Shown one piece after another: positions 27,935 to 41,015 of a stretch of DNA of 64,000 bases (its first letter is position 1; the number at the start of each line of letters is the position of its first letter). Both the position numbers and the translations under genes were made by a program. The notes beneath the pieces were generated by a model. It was given only the letters and a program-made list of their open reading frames with translations, ran no database searches and had not been told where the DNA came from. This DNA is from Symsagittifera roscoffensis (Eukaryota; Xenacoelomorpha; Acoela; Convolutidae): assembly GCF_963678635.1 (NCBI RefSeq), contig NC_087066.1, positions 44,503,624-44,567,623 on the forward strand, in the 5' to 3' direction.

Positions 27935-30900
27935 ATGAACAGCGAGCAATACCGGGAATTCGGTAAACGGATGATCGATTACTCGGCCAATTATTTGGAT
28001 ACCCTAAGATCCAGAGAAGTTTATCCCAATGTGAAACCGGGATATCTGAAAGAACTCATTCCAGACAGTGCGCCCGTAGATCCGGAACCCTTTGAGAATA
28101 TTCTAGAAGATGTGGAGAGAGTGATCATGCCGGGAGTGACTCATTGGCACCATCCAAACTTCTATGCCTATTTTCCCACAGGTGAACTTTCATTTTTAAA
28201 TATGACACATAGGGTGGTTTATTGACATATAACACGTGGCTTTCGTAACTGAAAAGATTATAAATACCAACTTTTTTTTCGGAAACAGAGAAAACCGATA
28301 AAAGTTTTACGCAGGGAAGCATTTATCAAAACACTTGTTTCTTAAAATTTCTCTATCAAAAATGAATTCTATCAAAATTTTTTTTATAAATGATGGAATC
28401 AACCGCTATGTCTGTTTTTTTTTCTGGTGCAATTTAATTGGTAAACTGTAGCAATTTAGCTAATTCAAGTTACTTGTATGTACACTTTCAGATGGATATA
28501 AAAGCTTCTCTTTCAGGCAACTCCTACCCGTGCATTCTGGCTGACATACTTTCGGACACACTGGGTGTCATAGGGTTCTCCTGGGCTTCCAGTCCCGCTT
28601 GCACTGAGCTGGAAATTGTGATGATGGACTGGCTGGCCAAAGTGATCGGACTACCAGAACATGTAAGTGCCCATTTCGCATTCTTCTCTATGTTCTATAA
28701 CTAATTTAACTCATTAAAACACGATAAGTGCTGATCAAATAAGACCTTGGTGATACAAAAAATCATAGTTAACTTGGGGATACAGAAATCATAAATTGGC
28801 TGCGGAAAAGGGGTCTATAATGGCAGCTGATAGGGGAGGGGGGTCTAAACTGAGGAAGAGATAAAGTGCTTACTTTGTTTAGTTCTTGTCTTCATCTGAC
28901 TCAGGGGGAGGAGGGGTGATCCACTCGACCGCCAGTGAGGCCACTTTGTTCACAATGTTCGTCGCCAGAGACATCAAAGGTGGAAGCGACACCGTTAGTT
29001 ACTCTTCTCTGAAGCGATTGAACTTTGATCCAGGGTCACAAAAAAAGTCATTGTTTTGCCCTCGAAAGACATAGGTCTCTCAACGAACAGCGTGCCGAAG
29101 ACGAGGGAGGGAGGAGGAGGGGGGTGGGGGTTGTTTATTTACTTCAAATCTGGTCGCCAGTTTTTCAAAGACTCTCTTCGTTGCAATTTTATGAACTATT
29201 TTGACATGAAGCTAATAAAAATTGCCATAACTGAAGCATAAAAATGAAAAAAAAAGTTCAAAGAAAAAACCCCAAAAAAAATTCTCAAACCTTTTTCTAA
29301 AAACACGTTGAGCTCAACTAACATCAAAATTCAAAAGTAAACTTTTGCACAAAAACAATCCGACTAAAGAGTTCAAGAACTCCTCAATTCTCTGCAATAA
29401 CTGAACTTCATGACAATTTTTACACTTTAATTCGAAAAATTTTTTAATCGAAGAACTGTAACTGTTTGCAATTCGATATTGTTGGCCTAAAATTAACTTT
29501 GATCTAGAATGTTCGCAAGATGGTGGCATATGGGTCCAAGCTAGCCCACTCAAGTGTAGAGAGGGCCTGTCTGTTAGGTGCAGTGCAGTACACTTCAGTT
29601 GCTTATGACCATAACTACTCCATGCGGGGCCATGACTTGGAGGAGTCCATACAGAAGGACATAGAGAAGGGACTGATCCCATTCTGTGTAGTGGCCACTT
29701 TGGGAACAACTTCATGCTGCTCATTTGATAACCTCAAGTAAGAGTAACCGTTTGATATGCAAAATATATGAGTTACGGTTGACACAACGTACGGCCAACG
29801 GTCAATAATACATTATCAAAAAAAGAAGCAAAAAAAATCAATTTGTTATCGTTTTCTTTATTTGCAGCAGTGGATTGAAATTGAGCTGAAACTGAGCGAA
29901 AAAAAGCCTTAGAAATTTTGTATATCGCTTTGAAAAATGAGCGTACATTTTGGGCAAATCACCCATTCTTTGCTAAAAATAAATCTCTAAATTGCTAAAA
30001 ATAAAGCAAAACTGAAGGAACCCTGTAACCTAAGTTTTCTAAGTTTCGGCGGATCTAAGTTTTTCTTCTGGGCGGCGGAAGGGGCGGATTTTCTTTTTTT
30101 AGGCCGACCAAAAGACTAGTTGGGTATTAGGCGCCAAAGGCGCCCTTAGAAATATTTTAGGGTTGTTCGGCCGAAAATGGATGTCATAAATTAGTACTAG
30201 AGGGGGGACCATTTGGTTGATGAGGGGGTCGAGTTCCTCATCGAGGGGCGTCCATCTAAATCCGCTCCTGCTGTAACCCCACTGAACTTATTGAAAAAGT
30301 TTAGTAGAAAAAGCTCCTACACAAGAAGCAATTAGCATCGGGACAATCTCGTCGCAGCTCATTTTTATCAACTTTTTTGTTCTATAGGGAAATTGGTGAG
30401 GTGTGTCAGAAGTTCGATCTCTGGTTACACGTGGACGCCGCCTACGCAGGTTCGGCCTTCATCTGCGAAGAAACCAGACACCACATGTCTGGCATAGAAC
30501 TGGCCGACTCTTTCAACTTCAACCCTCACAAATGGTTACTGATTCAGTTCGACTGTTCAGCTGTCTGGATCAAAGACAAGATCAAACTGGCTAATGCATT
30601 CAGAGTTGACCCGTTGTATCTGCAACATGAGAACCAATCACAGGCTGTTGATTTCCGACACTGGCAAATACCGCTGGGTATGAATTATATTTATTCAAAA
30701 AAGTTTACCTCATTAAACAGGATATAAAAATCATTTAACAAAAATCAAAATGATCAGCAGTGTAACAACGTTCCTCTAATTTTACTTGAACACCTAAAAA
30801 TAGTTTTTTTAAGGGATATGCAAACGGACCTCTCTAAAACAAGTATGTTTAGGCCTACTGATAGCTTCTCTTGCGATTCGCAGGAACCACAGTTATCGTA

Positions 30901-31588
30901 CTTCTAAATCAAACTTGCATCTGAGAAAATCTGGAAAACTTTACTATTAGTTCTAAATCAGCTATAGTGAGACTCCATCATTTTTTGAATTAAGCATGAC
31001 CACTAATAGCTAAACTTACTTTAATTGAAAATTCTTTTATTTAAAAGTTCTACTTACTGAAAATTTCCGTTTTTCAATAGGATTTTTCTCTTAATTAAGT
31101 TTGAGTCAAAGAAAAGGAAAAAATAAATTTTGTACTCGCACTATCATCGCCAATTTCCTGCCGCCTGGACGCGACAATTTTTTCCTCAACACTTTCCTCG
31201 ACAAGAGAAGTTTTTATATTTAGGCCGAAGATTTCGCTCTCTTAAACTCTGGTTCACTTTTCGAACATTCGGAGTCAACGCCTTTCAGAAACACATCCGG
31301 ACTTCGATCCAGATGGCAGACTACTTCGCCAATTTAGTGACCAGCAACGACAACTTTGAGCTATTTCGACCACAGTCTATGGGACTGGTTTGCTTCCGGG
31401 CTAAAGGGAGCAACGACCAGAACAAAGAACTGCTAGCCAGATTGAATGGAACTAGAGAGGTCCATTTGACGCCATCGGAGATTGATGAAACTTATTTTCT
31501 GCGACTGGCAATTTGTAGCACCCAGACTACGTACAAAGATCTAGACAAGGCATTCGAGCTCATCTTGAAGCATTTCAAAGACTTATGA
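27935..31588 (+). CDS. Ddc-like: Aromatic-L-amino-acid-decarboxylase-type gene (six exons)
   Basis: Exons 27935-28181, 28517-28662, 28883-28993, 29508-29737, 30388-30677 and 31224-31588 join in consistent phases with GT-AG introns and give 462 residues; animal enzymes have about 480. Group II PLP-decarboxylase landmarks are present: [28 protein letters not shown] (PLP-stacking His), [25 protein letters not shown] (Asp for the PLP nitrogen), NFNPHKWLL (PLP Lys) and [15 protein letters not shown]. The family converts DOPA, 5-HTP or related amino acids to amines in the cytosol. Two oddities stand out: the flexible-loop Tyr (DYRHWQ in characterised enzymes) is Phe here (DFRHWQ), and the usual DQAHSS reads KLAHSS. 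The exon 3 donor (ACC|GTTAGT) was chosen to keep phase and is the least certain junction. Confidence 0.9.
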
Positions 31589-31630
31589 GAGACTCCAGAC
31601 AAATAAGAAAATGGATAGTATGTTTTAAAT

Positions 31631-31690
31631 AAGCATGCGATATAGCATGCTGGGTATTAAAAAAATATTATAATCGCTTTTAATAATAAA
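31631..31690 (+). terminator. Decarboxylase 3' end: stem-loop and AATAAA
   Basis: AGCATGC/GCATGCT with a short loop lies near 31633-31652, about 45 nt after the stop. AATAAA at 31685-31690 is a plausible polyadenylation signal. Both are kept in the duplicate near 53775-53835. Confidence 0.4.
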
Positions 31691-31802
31691 TACAAATGAA
31701 TCTCTCTAGGACAAGCCTGTTTGGCCCTACTGAGTTTAAGCCAGAGGTAGCTTTTGTCTTTTTTGTTTCTTTTTCTCTAAATTAGATTACTGTCGCACCA
31801 GA

Positions 31803-31848
31803 TGAGTTTAAGCCAGAGGTAGCTTTCTCATAGAGTAATTTCAGATAA
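31803..31848 (-). repeat. Inverted LTR of third giant element, left piece (unit 1)
   Basis: On the reverse strand this is the 3' end of a diverged giant-element LTR (ending ..TTAAACTCA), followed by TCTGGTGCGAC (31802-31792), the family's primer-binding sequence. The rest of this LTR resumes at 49538. Giant copy 2 inserted inside it at ATAA. Confidence 0.75.
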
Positions 31849-32258
31849 TGGAACCTGATCTAAACTACATTTTATGATTGGATAAATTAGATATTTTACC
31901 ACTGTAAAGTATTTAATATTAACCAATCATGATCCATCTAACTAACAACCCACTTATTTGTAAGTGCTGAAATTACTTGTAATTTCAGCACCAGAGAGAT
32001 TTGAATTTAACTTAGAAATTAGTTGCCTCTCCAAGAGAACTTCAGCAGCCGCAATAAACCAGTATACCCTAGATCTATTGAGCCTAGCAGAGACTAGTTA
32101 AACAACCTGAGACTAGATAGTATAAGAGTAAGATTAGGATCGGTATTAGACTAAGAAGTTGCACGAACCTATCCGGCCGAAAATAAGATAGCGTGACGAG
32201 CAGACGGTGTACCCTATCCGAAATTACTCTATGAGTTAACCACATCGGTCCTAACTCA
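31849..32258 (+). repeat. 5' LTR of giant element copy 2
   Basis: 410 bp, TG...CA, followed by TC and TGGTGCGACC at 32261. It differs from the copy 1 LTR in a few places, for example GCCTCTCCAAGAGAAC instead of GACTCTCCCGAGCAC. Confidence 0.95.
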
Positions 32259-32345
32259 TCTGGTGCGACCATAAGTCTCGAACAAGACCTTAATAGCTTA
32301 GAATTAACCAAAAATAGATTAGAAATTAGACAAAACATTTTCAAA

Positions 32346-32579
32346 ATGTTATACGACAATAATTTAATCGAAATGTCTCTACGACTCAATAGATCAGAGC
32401 CAATATTCCGAACGATAACAGAACTACCCGGAATTGGAAGAAGACCTCAAACCAGAGACGACATACGACAAAGTAGAAACTTACCATATAGTTATATGAT
32501 AGTACGGCAAAAGCCAACACAAACTTTTATATTTAGAATTTTATTAGCAATGAATTTAGATTTTCATTTGCAAACATAA
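32346..32579 (+). CDS. 77-aa leader protein, copy 2
   Basis: Intact counterpart of 1354-1587. Only three residue positions differ, while many codons differ silently. Its survival in an otherwise degenerate copy supports a functional protein in the ancestor. Confidence 0.55.
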   Translation: MLYDNNLIEMSLRLNRSEPIFRTITELPGIGRRPQTRDDIRQSRNLPYSYMIVRQKPTQTFIFRILLAMNLDFHLQT

Positions 32580-33500
32580 AATCTTGAAGTCAATCTTCAT
32601 GATCATTTCAGGCGCTAAACAAAATTATTAATATACAATAACGATTGATAAGAAGATCTCAGATCGTTTTCCTAAATTCTGCAGTGTTATATAAAACATG
32701 TTTGGAAAATGTTTATTGAAAATAAAAAACAAAAATTAGTAGCATGACAATAAATTGTTAGTAATCATAAAATCATTTGTAGCCCCAACTTCATCACCTA
32801 AACATAACAGCAGTCATAAGCTCACTAAAAATCATTAACAAAAATTTTTTAAGCAATTTAAACCATTTTAAACTTAAATTCACTTAATTTTAAAATCAGA
32901 TCATCAAGGCTTATCCTTGGATCTACATTAATTTTCTATTTCATTAAATTTAAAACTTGATCATCAAGGCCTATCCTTGGATCAAAAAGAACAGTTTTGT
33001 TCTCCCCCACCCACTTAGCTAGTGTCTAACGACCTCAAACGTCGATTCACTATCCAACCCTTTCAAAAAACCCAAGACTAATAGAAATTTTTCAACGAAA
33101 CTAACCATTCAAATTAGGATAAACAGTGAAGAACTTCGGTTATTCATCCTTCACTTGAACCCTCCTCTTACCAGACCCAGGATAAATCTTAGACTTAGTA
33201 AGTTTAAAATAGTATCTAACGAACTACTTGCGTTCTAATTATACCTGAACCTTGTGGATCGATTTACTATTCTCCAACCCTTGAACACAATCACTACCCC
33301 TAAGTAAGATTAATTAAGTTAACACCTTAGCTTATACTAGCCACGAGAAAGTAAAAAATCATTCTTCGGAATCGATATACTTTTCTCTCCAACCCTGAAC
33401 AAATAGACCCAGGTTAAGCTAATCAAAAAATCGTAAGGACTAACAGTTTAAGAAAGTAGAAATCATCTAACAACTTTTTGCATCCCTCATCCTAAACCTT
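32580..33500 (+). promoter_or_regulatory. Structured leader, copy 2
   Basis: The same series of short hairpins as 1588-2519, including two GATCATCAAGGC(T/C)TATCC elements near 32899 and 32957 and CCAACCCTT-type tracts. The TTA|GTAAGT donor-like site is kept near 33198. Confidence 0.5.
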
Positions 33501-33968
33501 ATGTCATTCAAAAATCTAGGAAATAAACAAACAATCGTTTTACACAACTGTGAAATAGATAACAAAAAATACGACCTTGTAATCACACCTCATACACAAA
33601 CAGTTGGATATATTAGAACAAAACGACAAACACTAAAAAGGAAAATAATAACCAAACAAAGACAAATCACACGAAAAAGATTTTCAAAAAATAGAAACGC
33701 ATTTTCAGAATCAGAAGCCAGTAATTTAGACGAACTTTATAAATTAAAAGAATCTATTGATAAAAATTGTCCCATTCACGATCAATTATATTTTTCCGAC
33801 TCAGAAACAACTTCAAATTCATCAAAAAGAGGAAAAAGAAGAATAAAAAAGCAATATAAACACAAACCAGTACACTTGTATAATTGGAATCAACCAATTA
33901 GACACATCGATAGTTACCTATTAACAGTCATTAAACAAAAAAATGAACCAAACACACACTCCAAGTGA
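33501..33968 (+). CDS. Unknown basic protein, 155 aa, copy 2
   Basis: Intact, same length as 2520-2987, and overlapping the next frame by 26 nt as in copy 1. Differences are mostly silent. Confidence 0.6.
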   Translation: MSFKNLGNKQTIVLHNCEIDNKKYDLVITPHTQTVGYIRTKRQTLKRKIITKQRQITRKRFSKNRNAFSESEASNLDELYKLKESIDKNCPIHDQLYFSDSETTSNSSKRGKRRIKKQYKHKPVHLYNWNQPIRHIDSYLLTVIKQKNEPNTHSK

Positions 33969-34737
33969 AGATAGTCCAGATGACGACGATATTTACCCCT
34001 TCCTCGTAGATGCACCCGATAATAGAGGACAACATGATCTTTGCAAAAATTTACTCCTAAATTTGTTTGAACCCGGAATTAGCCCATGCAAAGCAGAGTT
34101 CCCAGATGTAAAAATCAAAAGACAAATTAATGATCATTATCTGAAAGATATATGTAATTTAACACAACAATACGGAATCTACACCATAGAATTCAGTACA
34201 CCAAACCCGAATCACCGCAAAAATGTAATTCAAACAGACGATCTTGACTTAGAATTTTCAAAAGTATTCTTAGAATATATAAAAAGCATACAATATCATA
34301 ACTCACAAAGAGCAAACTCCATATTTACTAATGAAGTTTTTGCAATAATATATAGTTATATTTCAATATTAGAAAATGAAATCCCAATCCCAAATTTCTC
34401 ACCGACAGAGACAACCAAACATATAAGGGTACGACATGAAATCACACTATTTTCAACTTTCCTACATATAATTAAAGAAAACTTCACTAAAGACGAAGTT
34501 TCACAACACACAAAACATGACTTACAAAAAATTTTGGTATGGTTTATAATAGATTATTTTACACATAATATAGATTTAATTTCGCAAGCAAGAAAAAATT
34601 TCAGACCTCAAAATTCAAACGATGATACCGCCATCACAGAACAGTCAGACTACGTTTGGGACCCCGAATGGTCTCATTATGCATTTATAAATATCCCACA
34701 ATCAATCTCATGTCAAGCAATAAGTACAATATCTTAT
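33943..34737 (+). pseudogene. 360-aa ORF, copy 2, truncated by deletion
   Basis: About 265 codons match the copy 1 gene. A deletion of roughly 0.62 kb, joined at a short TTA shared by both edges, then removes the end of this gene and the start of gag. The frame runs on to 34938 in shifted gag sequence, which is not a natural product. Confidence 0.8.
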
Positions 34738-37700
34738 CCTCTGATGATGATTATTTACAACCAGATATATTTGCACCATATACACAAGAATATCGCGGAC
34801 AAGGGGTGCAAAAACCACATACATATCATAGAATTTTTTCTCCACATCCAACAGATACACAAAATCAACAACCAATACAAATGCAAAACCCAATTAATAC
34901 ACAAACTTTTCAACCAATTCAGCCACAAAACCCAATGATCACACACTCGTATCAACCAACACAAATGCAAAATGAAATACCACTCCCATATTACCTTCAA
35001 CAACACGAAATAACAAAAAATCAACTTTCCAATTTTTCACAAATGCCAAATGCCGCAGAATCAATACAAATGACAATGAATCCATACCTTATGGGTGGAT
35101 CATCAATAACATCAAACAAACCATTAATGGTATTCACAGGAACAGACCCTGAATATTCTGTAGAAAATTATTTAAACGCAGTAACAGCAAATTTGATTTT
35201 AAATGTAGGACCAGAACCAATTAATACACCACTACATCAAAGTTGGATACATCGACGCACAGCGTTGATACAAACAACCTTAGATGGCGCAGCTTAAAAA
35301 TGGTTTTCAGTATTGCCTATAGAAATAAAATCAAATTGGAAAAGATTTACACAAGAATTTTCAAAAATGTTTGACTCCGAGAGAAATAAACAACAACAAA
35401 GAGTTTTATGTAATGAAATTCGCAGATTACCAAATGAAACCATCAAACAATTAGCAGTACGTATCGAAACACTAGTTCGAAAAGCATATTCATTAAATAC
35501 ACATGACTATAAAAACACAAAAATGACAGAAATCTTAATGATGACTTTAACACCTCAATTAAGGAAAATAGCAATAAAAAAGAGAGCATCCCATCCTCCC
35601 TCAATTCGAGAGCCCGATCTAGATTTTCGAAAACTAGTAGACAAACTAGAGCAAGCAGAAATCACAATGAAACTTGAAGAAACAGAAAATCTGAAATTAC
35701 AATATGTTAATCGAATTGAAACAAATACCACAAATATCAACAACATACAGGAATCAGATACAGACCTCGTTGAAAAAATCACTGAAATACTAAATATTTA
35801 TGAAAAACACCCAAACTTTAAAGGCAAACCATCTTTCAAAAAATGGTGTAATTATTGCCGACGATACGGACATAGTATTTCTGAATGTAGACAAAAACAA
35901 CAGGATAACCAAAACAAACCTCAAAAATATAAAGAACCAAATAAATCATTCTATCAATACATGAAGAAAGATCAAAATCTACCAAACAAAAATGTATACA
36001 GCAACAACAGTTCATTAAAACCACTTCCGAACAATACCAATTACACGAGAAATCAATCACCATATAACTCAAGTTATAGAGGAAGATCACCAGAACGAAG
36101 AAATACACAAAATTCTTCACAAAATCATTACAATTGACCAAATAGTCAAAATAACTACTCCAGATCAAATTCAAATACAACACAATTTGTTTCTAGACCT
36201 AATTCCCAATCAAACATAAGAAATAAATACTATCCAAACAATCAATCACGAAACTCATCATATAATAGAAATAGAAACTATTCAAATAATCGAAATAGAA
36301 GTTATTCGAACAACCGAAATCAGAATTACCCGAACAATCGATCAAGAAATAATTGATATAACAGATCAAACTATCACAGATCAAACGATAATTATCAAAA
36401 CAGATCACGAAACAATTCACAAAATCGACATTCAAGTAATAATAATCGTTATAGAAATTATTCCCAATCACTACATAGAAATAATAACCATTATAATAAT
36501 TCTAAACATCGCCACAGAAGTAGTACACCCAAACGTCAAAGACATATTAATCAAGTACAATCAAATGAAGAAACAACATCAGAACCCCCAGGTATTGATG
36601 ACACAGGAAATAACGAACTACAACTAAATCAAAGAAACTGTGGATCATCAGACACAGAAAGTGATACAGAAAACACTCTCTCCATAAATATGATAGCAGT
36701 CGAAAACGACTACGAACCTATTATATATGAACAAAATTTTTCATCACATATATATGAAAATCAATTAGAACTCCTTCACAATTATTATATTGAACCCATC
36801 CATACTACACAAACGGCACAAGAAACTAACGAAATAAACACTGTAAATAAATCCAATGAAAATGACAAAACAAAATGCTTGAATACAAATCACATCTATC
36901 AAAATATACAAAAAAAAACAACCCAAAGAAAAAATTTGGACAATACCATTTCTTTTAGAAAGTCCAAGAAACAAAGAATTTCAACCACCAGATCTTGAAA
37001 TTGATTTTTTAATTGATTCAGGAGCAGAATCAAACATAATAAACATTCCCACATGGAATGAAATCAAAACATTACACCCAAAATTAACGCCTCTTGCAAC
37101 CTCCAGTAAACTAGCAACAGCACAATGATCAACATTGGTAAACTATGGAAAAGTTCAATTATTTTTTCTCCCCACAAGAACAATGGAGCAAAATAAAATT
37201 TTAAACAAACCATTTAAACAAATATTTCATATCACTGATATTAAACACAATATCATTGGAATACCATTTATCTCTAAATATATACCAACAATCAACATCT
37301 TGAATAGTAAAATACTAATCAAAGATAAGTACACAAAAACAAAAAATACAGCCCTAACATTTTTTCAAAGATTAATTAAACAACCACCATTCTTTTCAAA
37401 ATTTTATCCAATTTATAACCAACAACGAAAACACCTGAAACCACTATCAGGAAACATATATAATTTTTCAATAAAACAAGTTCACCAATATGATAAAAAT
37501 CAAAATAAACAACAACTCTATATGTCAGACTTTGAATTCAAACCTATCCATAAGTTTTTCAAATTCACAATTTCATCCATAAAATATTTGAAAAATACGA
37601 ATTCAGATATCGTTTCGTTACATGTATACAACAATACACCGTATCAAGTAACATTACCCTTAGGACTTTTAGGATATTGCGAAACCAACGCTACAATATC

Positions 37701-40700
37701 ACCAATACATGAAAAAGCATACCGCGTAAATAATATACTACAATTATTAGATATTTTTCAATCCACAATCCTTAACGAAGAACTGTCCATAGATAATATA
37801 ATAAGTAATGAAAAAAGAAATACAGATTATTTCACAAAAACCCCATATTTCAAACCTACATTCAACATAAAAAACTATACAGAGGATCAACAGAAATTTT
37901 TAACAATGTTTAACTTCCAACATTCACAAATAACACAAGACGAATTTGACAAGTTAGCTAAGCAGGTATAAAAATATTCATCAGTCTATGCAACATCCAA
38001 ATTTGATGTTGGCAAAATTAGTTCATCACTACATCTCCCAGTAAAACCTGACGCAGTTTTCAAAAAACAAAGAGCAAGTAAAGTACCAATTCATTTACAC
38101 GATAAAGTGAACAGATTACTCGATATTTTAGAGCAATACAAAATTATCTCACCGGTAAACAAAGAAGAACAACCAAAGGGTAACACATTTATCAACCCTG
38201 TTATCATCCTAGCAAAAGGAGAATCATTAAAAATAGTTCTAGACGCTAGATATCTTAATTCACTAATATACGAATCAAAATGCAATTGGCCTATTGAACC
38301 AATACAAGTTATTTTAACAAAAATAAACGGAAAATACTTTACAACCGCAAATATGAATAAAGCATACAATCAAATGCCACTAGATGAACAATCGCGACGC
38401 TTAACACAATTTGTTATTGGAAATCAACAATATGAATTCAACCGCCTATTCTATGGAATATCGATAGGACCAGCAGCATTTTCAGCTTTTATGAGTAAAA
38501 TTTTTAGACAACTAATACTTAAGAAAAACGCAATCATCTATTTAGACGATGTTTTTATGCAATCACAGACAAAAGAAGATGTACAGCTATAATTTATAAT
38601 GTACAGCTATAATTTATACACTTACAGAATATGAATTTCTGATACTTGGATCAAAACATCCAACAGTTCTATTCACAGATCACAAACCAATCATTTTTCT
38701 CTTTACACAAAAGTCAAACCCAAATCACCGAGTTTATAGATTTCAATTAATTCAGCATATAGTTTGGACAGCAGGAAAAAATCTTGCATTACCAGATACA
38801 TTAAGTCGAAATACACCACCTGAATTACTTAGACGTAAAACTACAGTTGAAATACCCAAAAATATAAAAATTTACCTTGCAGAAAACGAAACATCACCCC
38901 GACTAGAATGCAAATATGCAGTAAAAACCGACGTTGAACAATCACAGATAAATAACCTACAACACTTCCCACTTTACTTAGATTGCCAAAATAACCACTA
39001 CGAAGTTGATCTACTTGGAACGTCAACTTTCAAACCAATTCCATACTCACAATGGATAAAAAATAACACCCAACAAAAAAGAGTAAAACAACACTCGCAT
39101 AAAAAAGACCTTTTCCCGTTGATTGAAAAAGAAAATCTAACTGATAAAATAAATTTATCAGGACCACAAACAAACGATTCAAAATACACAATAAATCAAG
39201 TTTTTGACCTCCATGACCCACTTGACACAATTCCTTTATCTAAATTCGAAATTGAAAACATTTTTCTCCCTCCAACAGAAAAAATACAATTAATACCTTG
39301 AAACAACACAAAATCTTGACCCAGTAATTAGACAACTAAAATCATGGCACAAATATAAAACTAAACCCGTAAAGGCAGAGATCACAATTTTAGGAAATAA
39401 AACACTCCTCCGATATTTTCGAAAATTTAATCATACAACAATTAATGAAAACACAGACCTTCTAGAATACCAATTAAATGAATCAACAGTTCCCTGTCTC
39501 CCTTTAAGTATGATTCTCACAGCTTTTAACATTTCACATACACAAAACATAAAAGGACACTCTGGATCAGAGAAAACATATTCAAATTTTATACAAAATT
39601 TCTATTTCCCAAATGCACCAATTTGGATAAAAGTACTATGCAATGATTGTATAGTATGTCAGCTAAATAAACCTTATCCAAATCAAAAACAAATAGCACA
39701 AAAACAAGATTTTAAAGGACAAAGTTTATACTTTAACCATCGTATCTCATTCGATACAAAAGGACCAATTTCACCATCATCCGAAGGAAACTCCTACATT
39801 TTGGTAATTGTTGACGCATTTACACATTATGTAGCACTTAACCCAGTACCACATTGTAACGCTTATTACGCTTACACAACACTTTATGAACACTGGATAG
39901 CCAAGTTCGGATTACCCGAAATTTTAGTTACAGACAACGGTACAGAATTTATAAATAATGAAATCATCACATTATGTCATTTATATAACATTAAACACAA
40001 ACCACGTACATCTCATGCACCTTGGACAAACGGCTTAGTCGAAGGTATGAACCGTTCACTACAAGGATATCTTAGATGTATCATCAATGGAAATGATACA
40101 AGATACACCGAATGGTCAGCAGATGTAAAACTATTTCCCTTAGCATATAATTCACAAATCACGACAACTCTAGGAATGTCACCATATGAAATGGTTTTTA
40201 ATCAAAAGCCACGCAAACCAATTATGTTTACAGCAAACTCTCATAAAAATTCACAAAGTCATTGTCAACCGAACAAAGACTCAATTTGTTATAACCTACC
40301 TTTACACACACATGATGAAGATCATTTTCATCACCCACAATTTCTTAAATTAGCCTCCTGTACACACACCGAATGGATTTTAAATAGAGATAAAAAACAC
40401 AATGAAATTTACCAAAAAGTAACAAAAAAGTTGTTACAAAGGCAAAACATTAATGAACAAATAAATTCACGATTTGAAAATTGGAACATTTGTTTTAATA
40501 CCTAATTTTAACACTCAAAAAGGAATTTCTAAAAAATTACAACCCCTTCGTAAAGGACCATACCAAATAATTGCCAAACACACTGACGTAACATATAAAA
40601 TCACCGACTCAGACCAAAAAGAAATTGTTCAGCATCGAAACAATCTATTACCTTATTACCCAAAAGAATATGCACTACGCGACTAACTCATTTATATTCT

Positions 40701-41015
40701 TTCACAGGTTTAAAAATTATTCAAAAAAACCCACATACGGAAAATGAAACAAAAGAACAACATGACATTCACCTCGAAAACCAAAATAAAAAATCAACCA
40801 CAATGAAAAACAATGCAAAAAAGCTAGATCAAAATATACATCAAAAAGAAAGAAAAAATATAAAAATGACAAAAAAAATTATACCCCAAGAACAATTAGA
40901 GAAATCAGAACCTAGAGAGTCATCACGACTTAGAAATCAACCACGCAAAAACTACAAAACATTCATTCCACAATCTAAAATATTAAAGAAAGTTGAATTT
41001 CAAAAACAACTTTAA
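34738..41015 (+). pseudogene. gag-pol: gag-pol, copy 2, multiply broken
   Basis: Follows copy 1 from the Gln-rich Gag region through CCHC, protease, RT, RNase H and integrase to the basic tail. Breaks: loss of the N terminus; stops at 35295, 36135, 36354, 37126 and 37969; a one-base insertion in an A run near 36910; a 0.54-kb deletion near 38579 that removes the end of RT and the start of RNase H, with a 20-bp tandem duplication at the join; later frameshifts near 39300 and 40470; and a premature stop at 40684. The integrase core at 39510-40460 is still open. At the position of the copy 1 TAG this copy has a Leu codon. Confidence 0.9.

Noticed and set aside
30130..30152. GGCGCCAAAGGCGCC inverted repeat in a decarboxylase intron
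   Set aside because: Short palindrome shared only with the tandem duplicate; no evidence of function.
37960..37972. CAGGTATAA in copy 2 RT as a splice donor
   Set aside because: Copy 1 has CAGCTAATT at this place. The GT arose by mutation in a broken gene and no acceptor partner is conserved.
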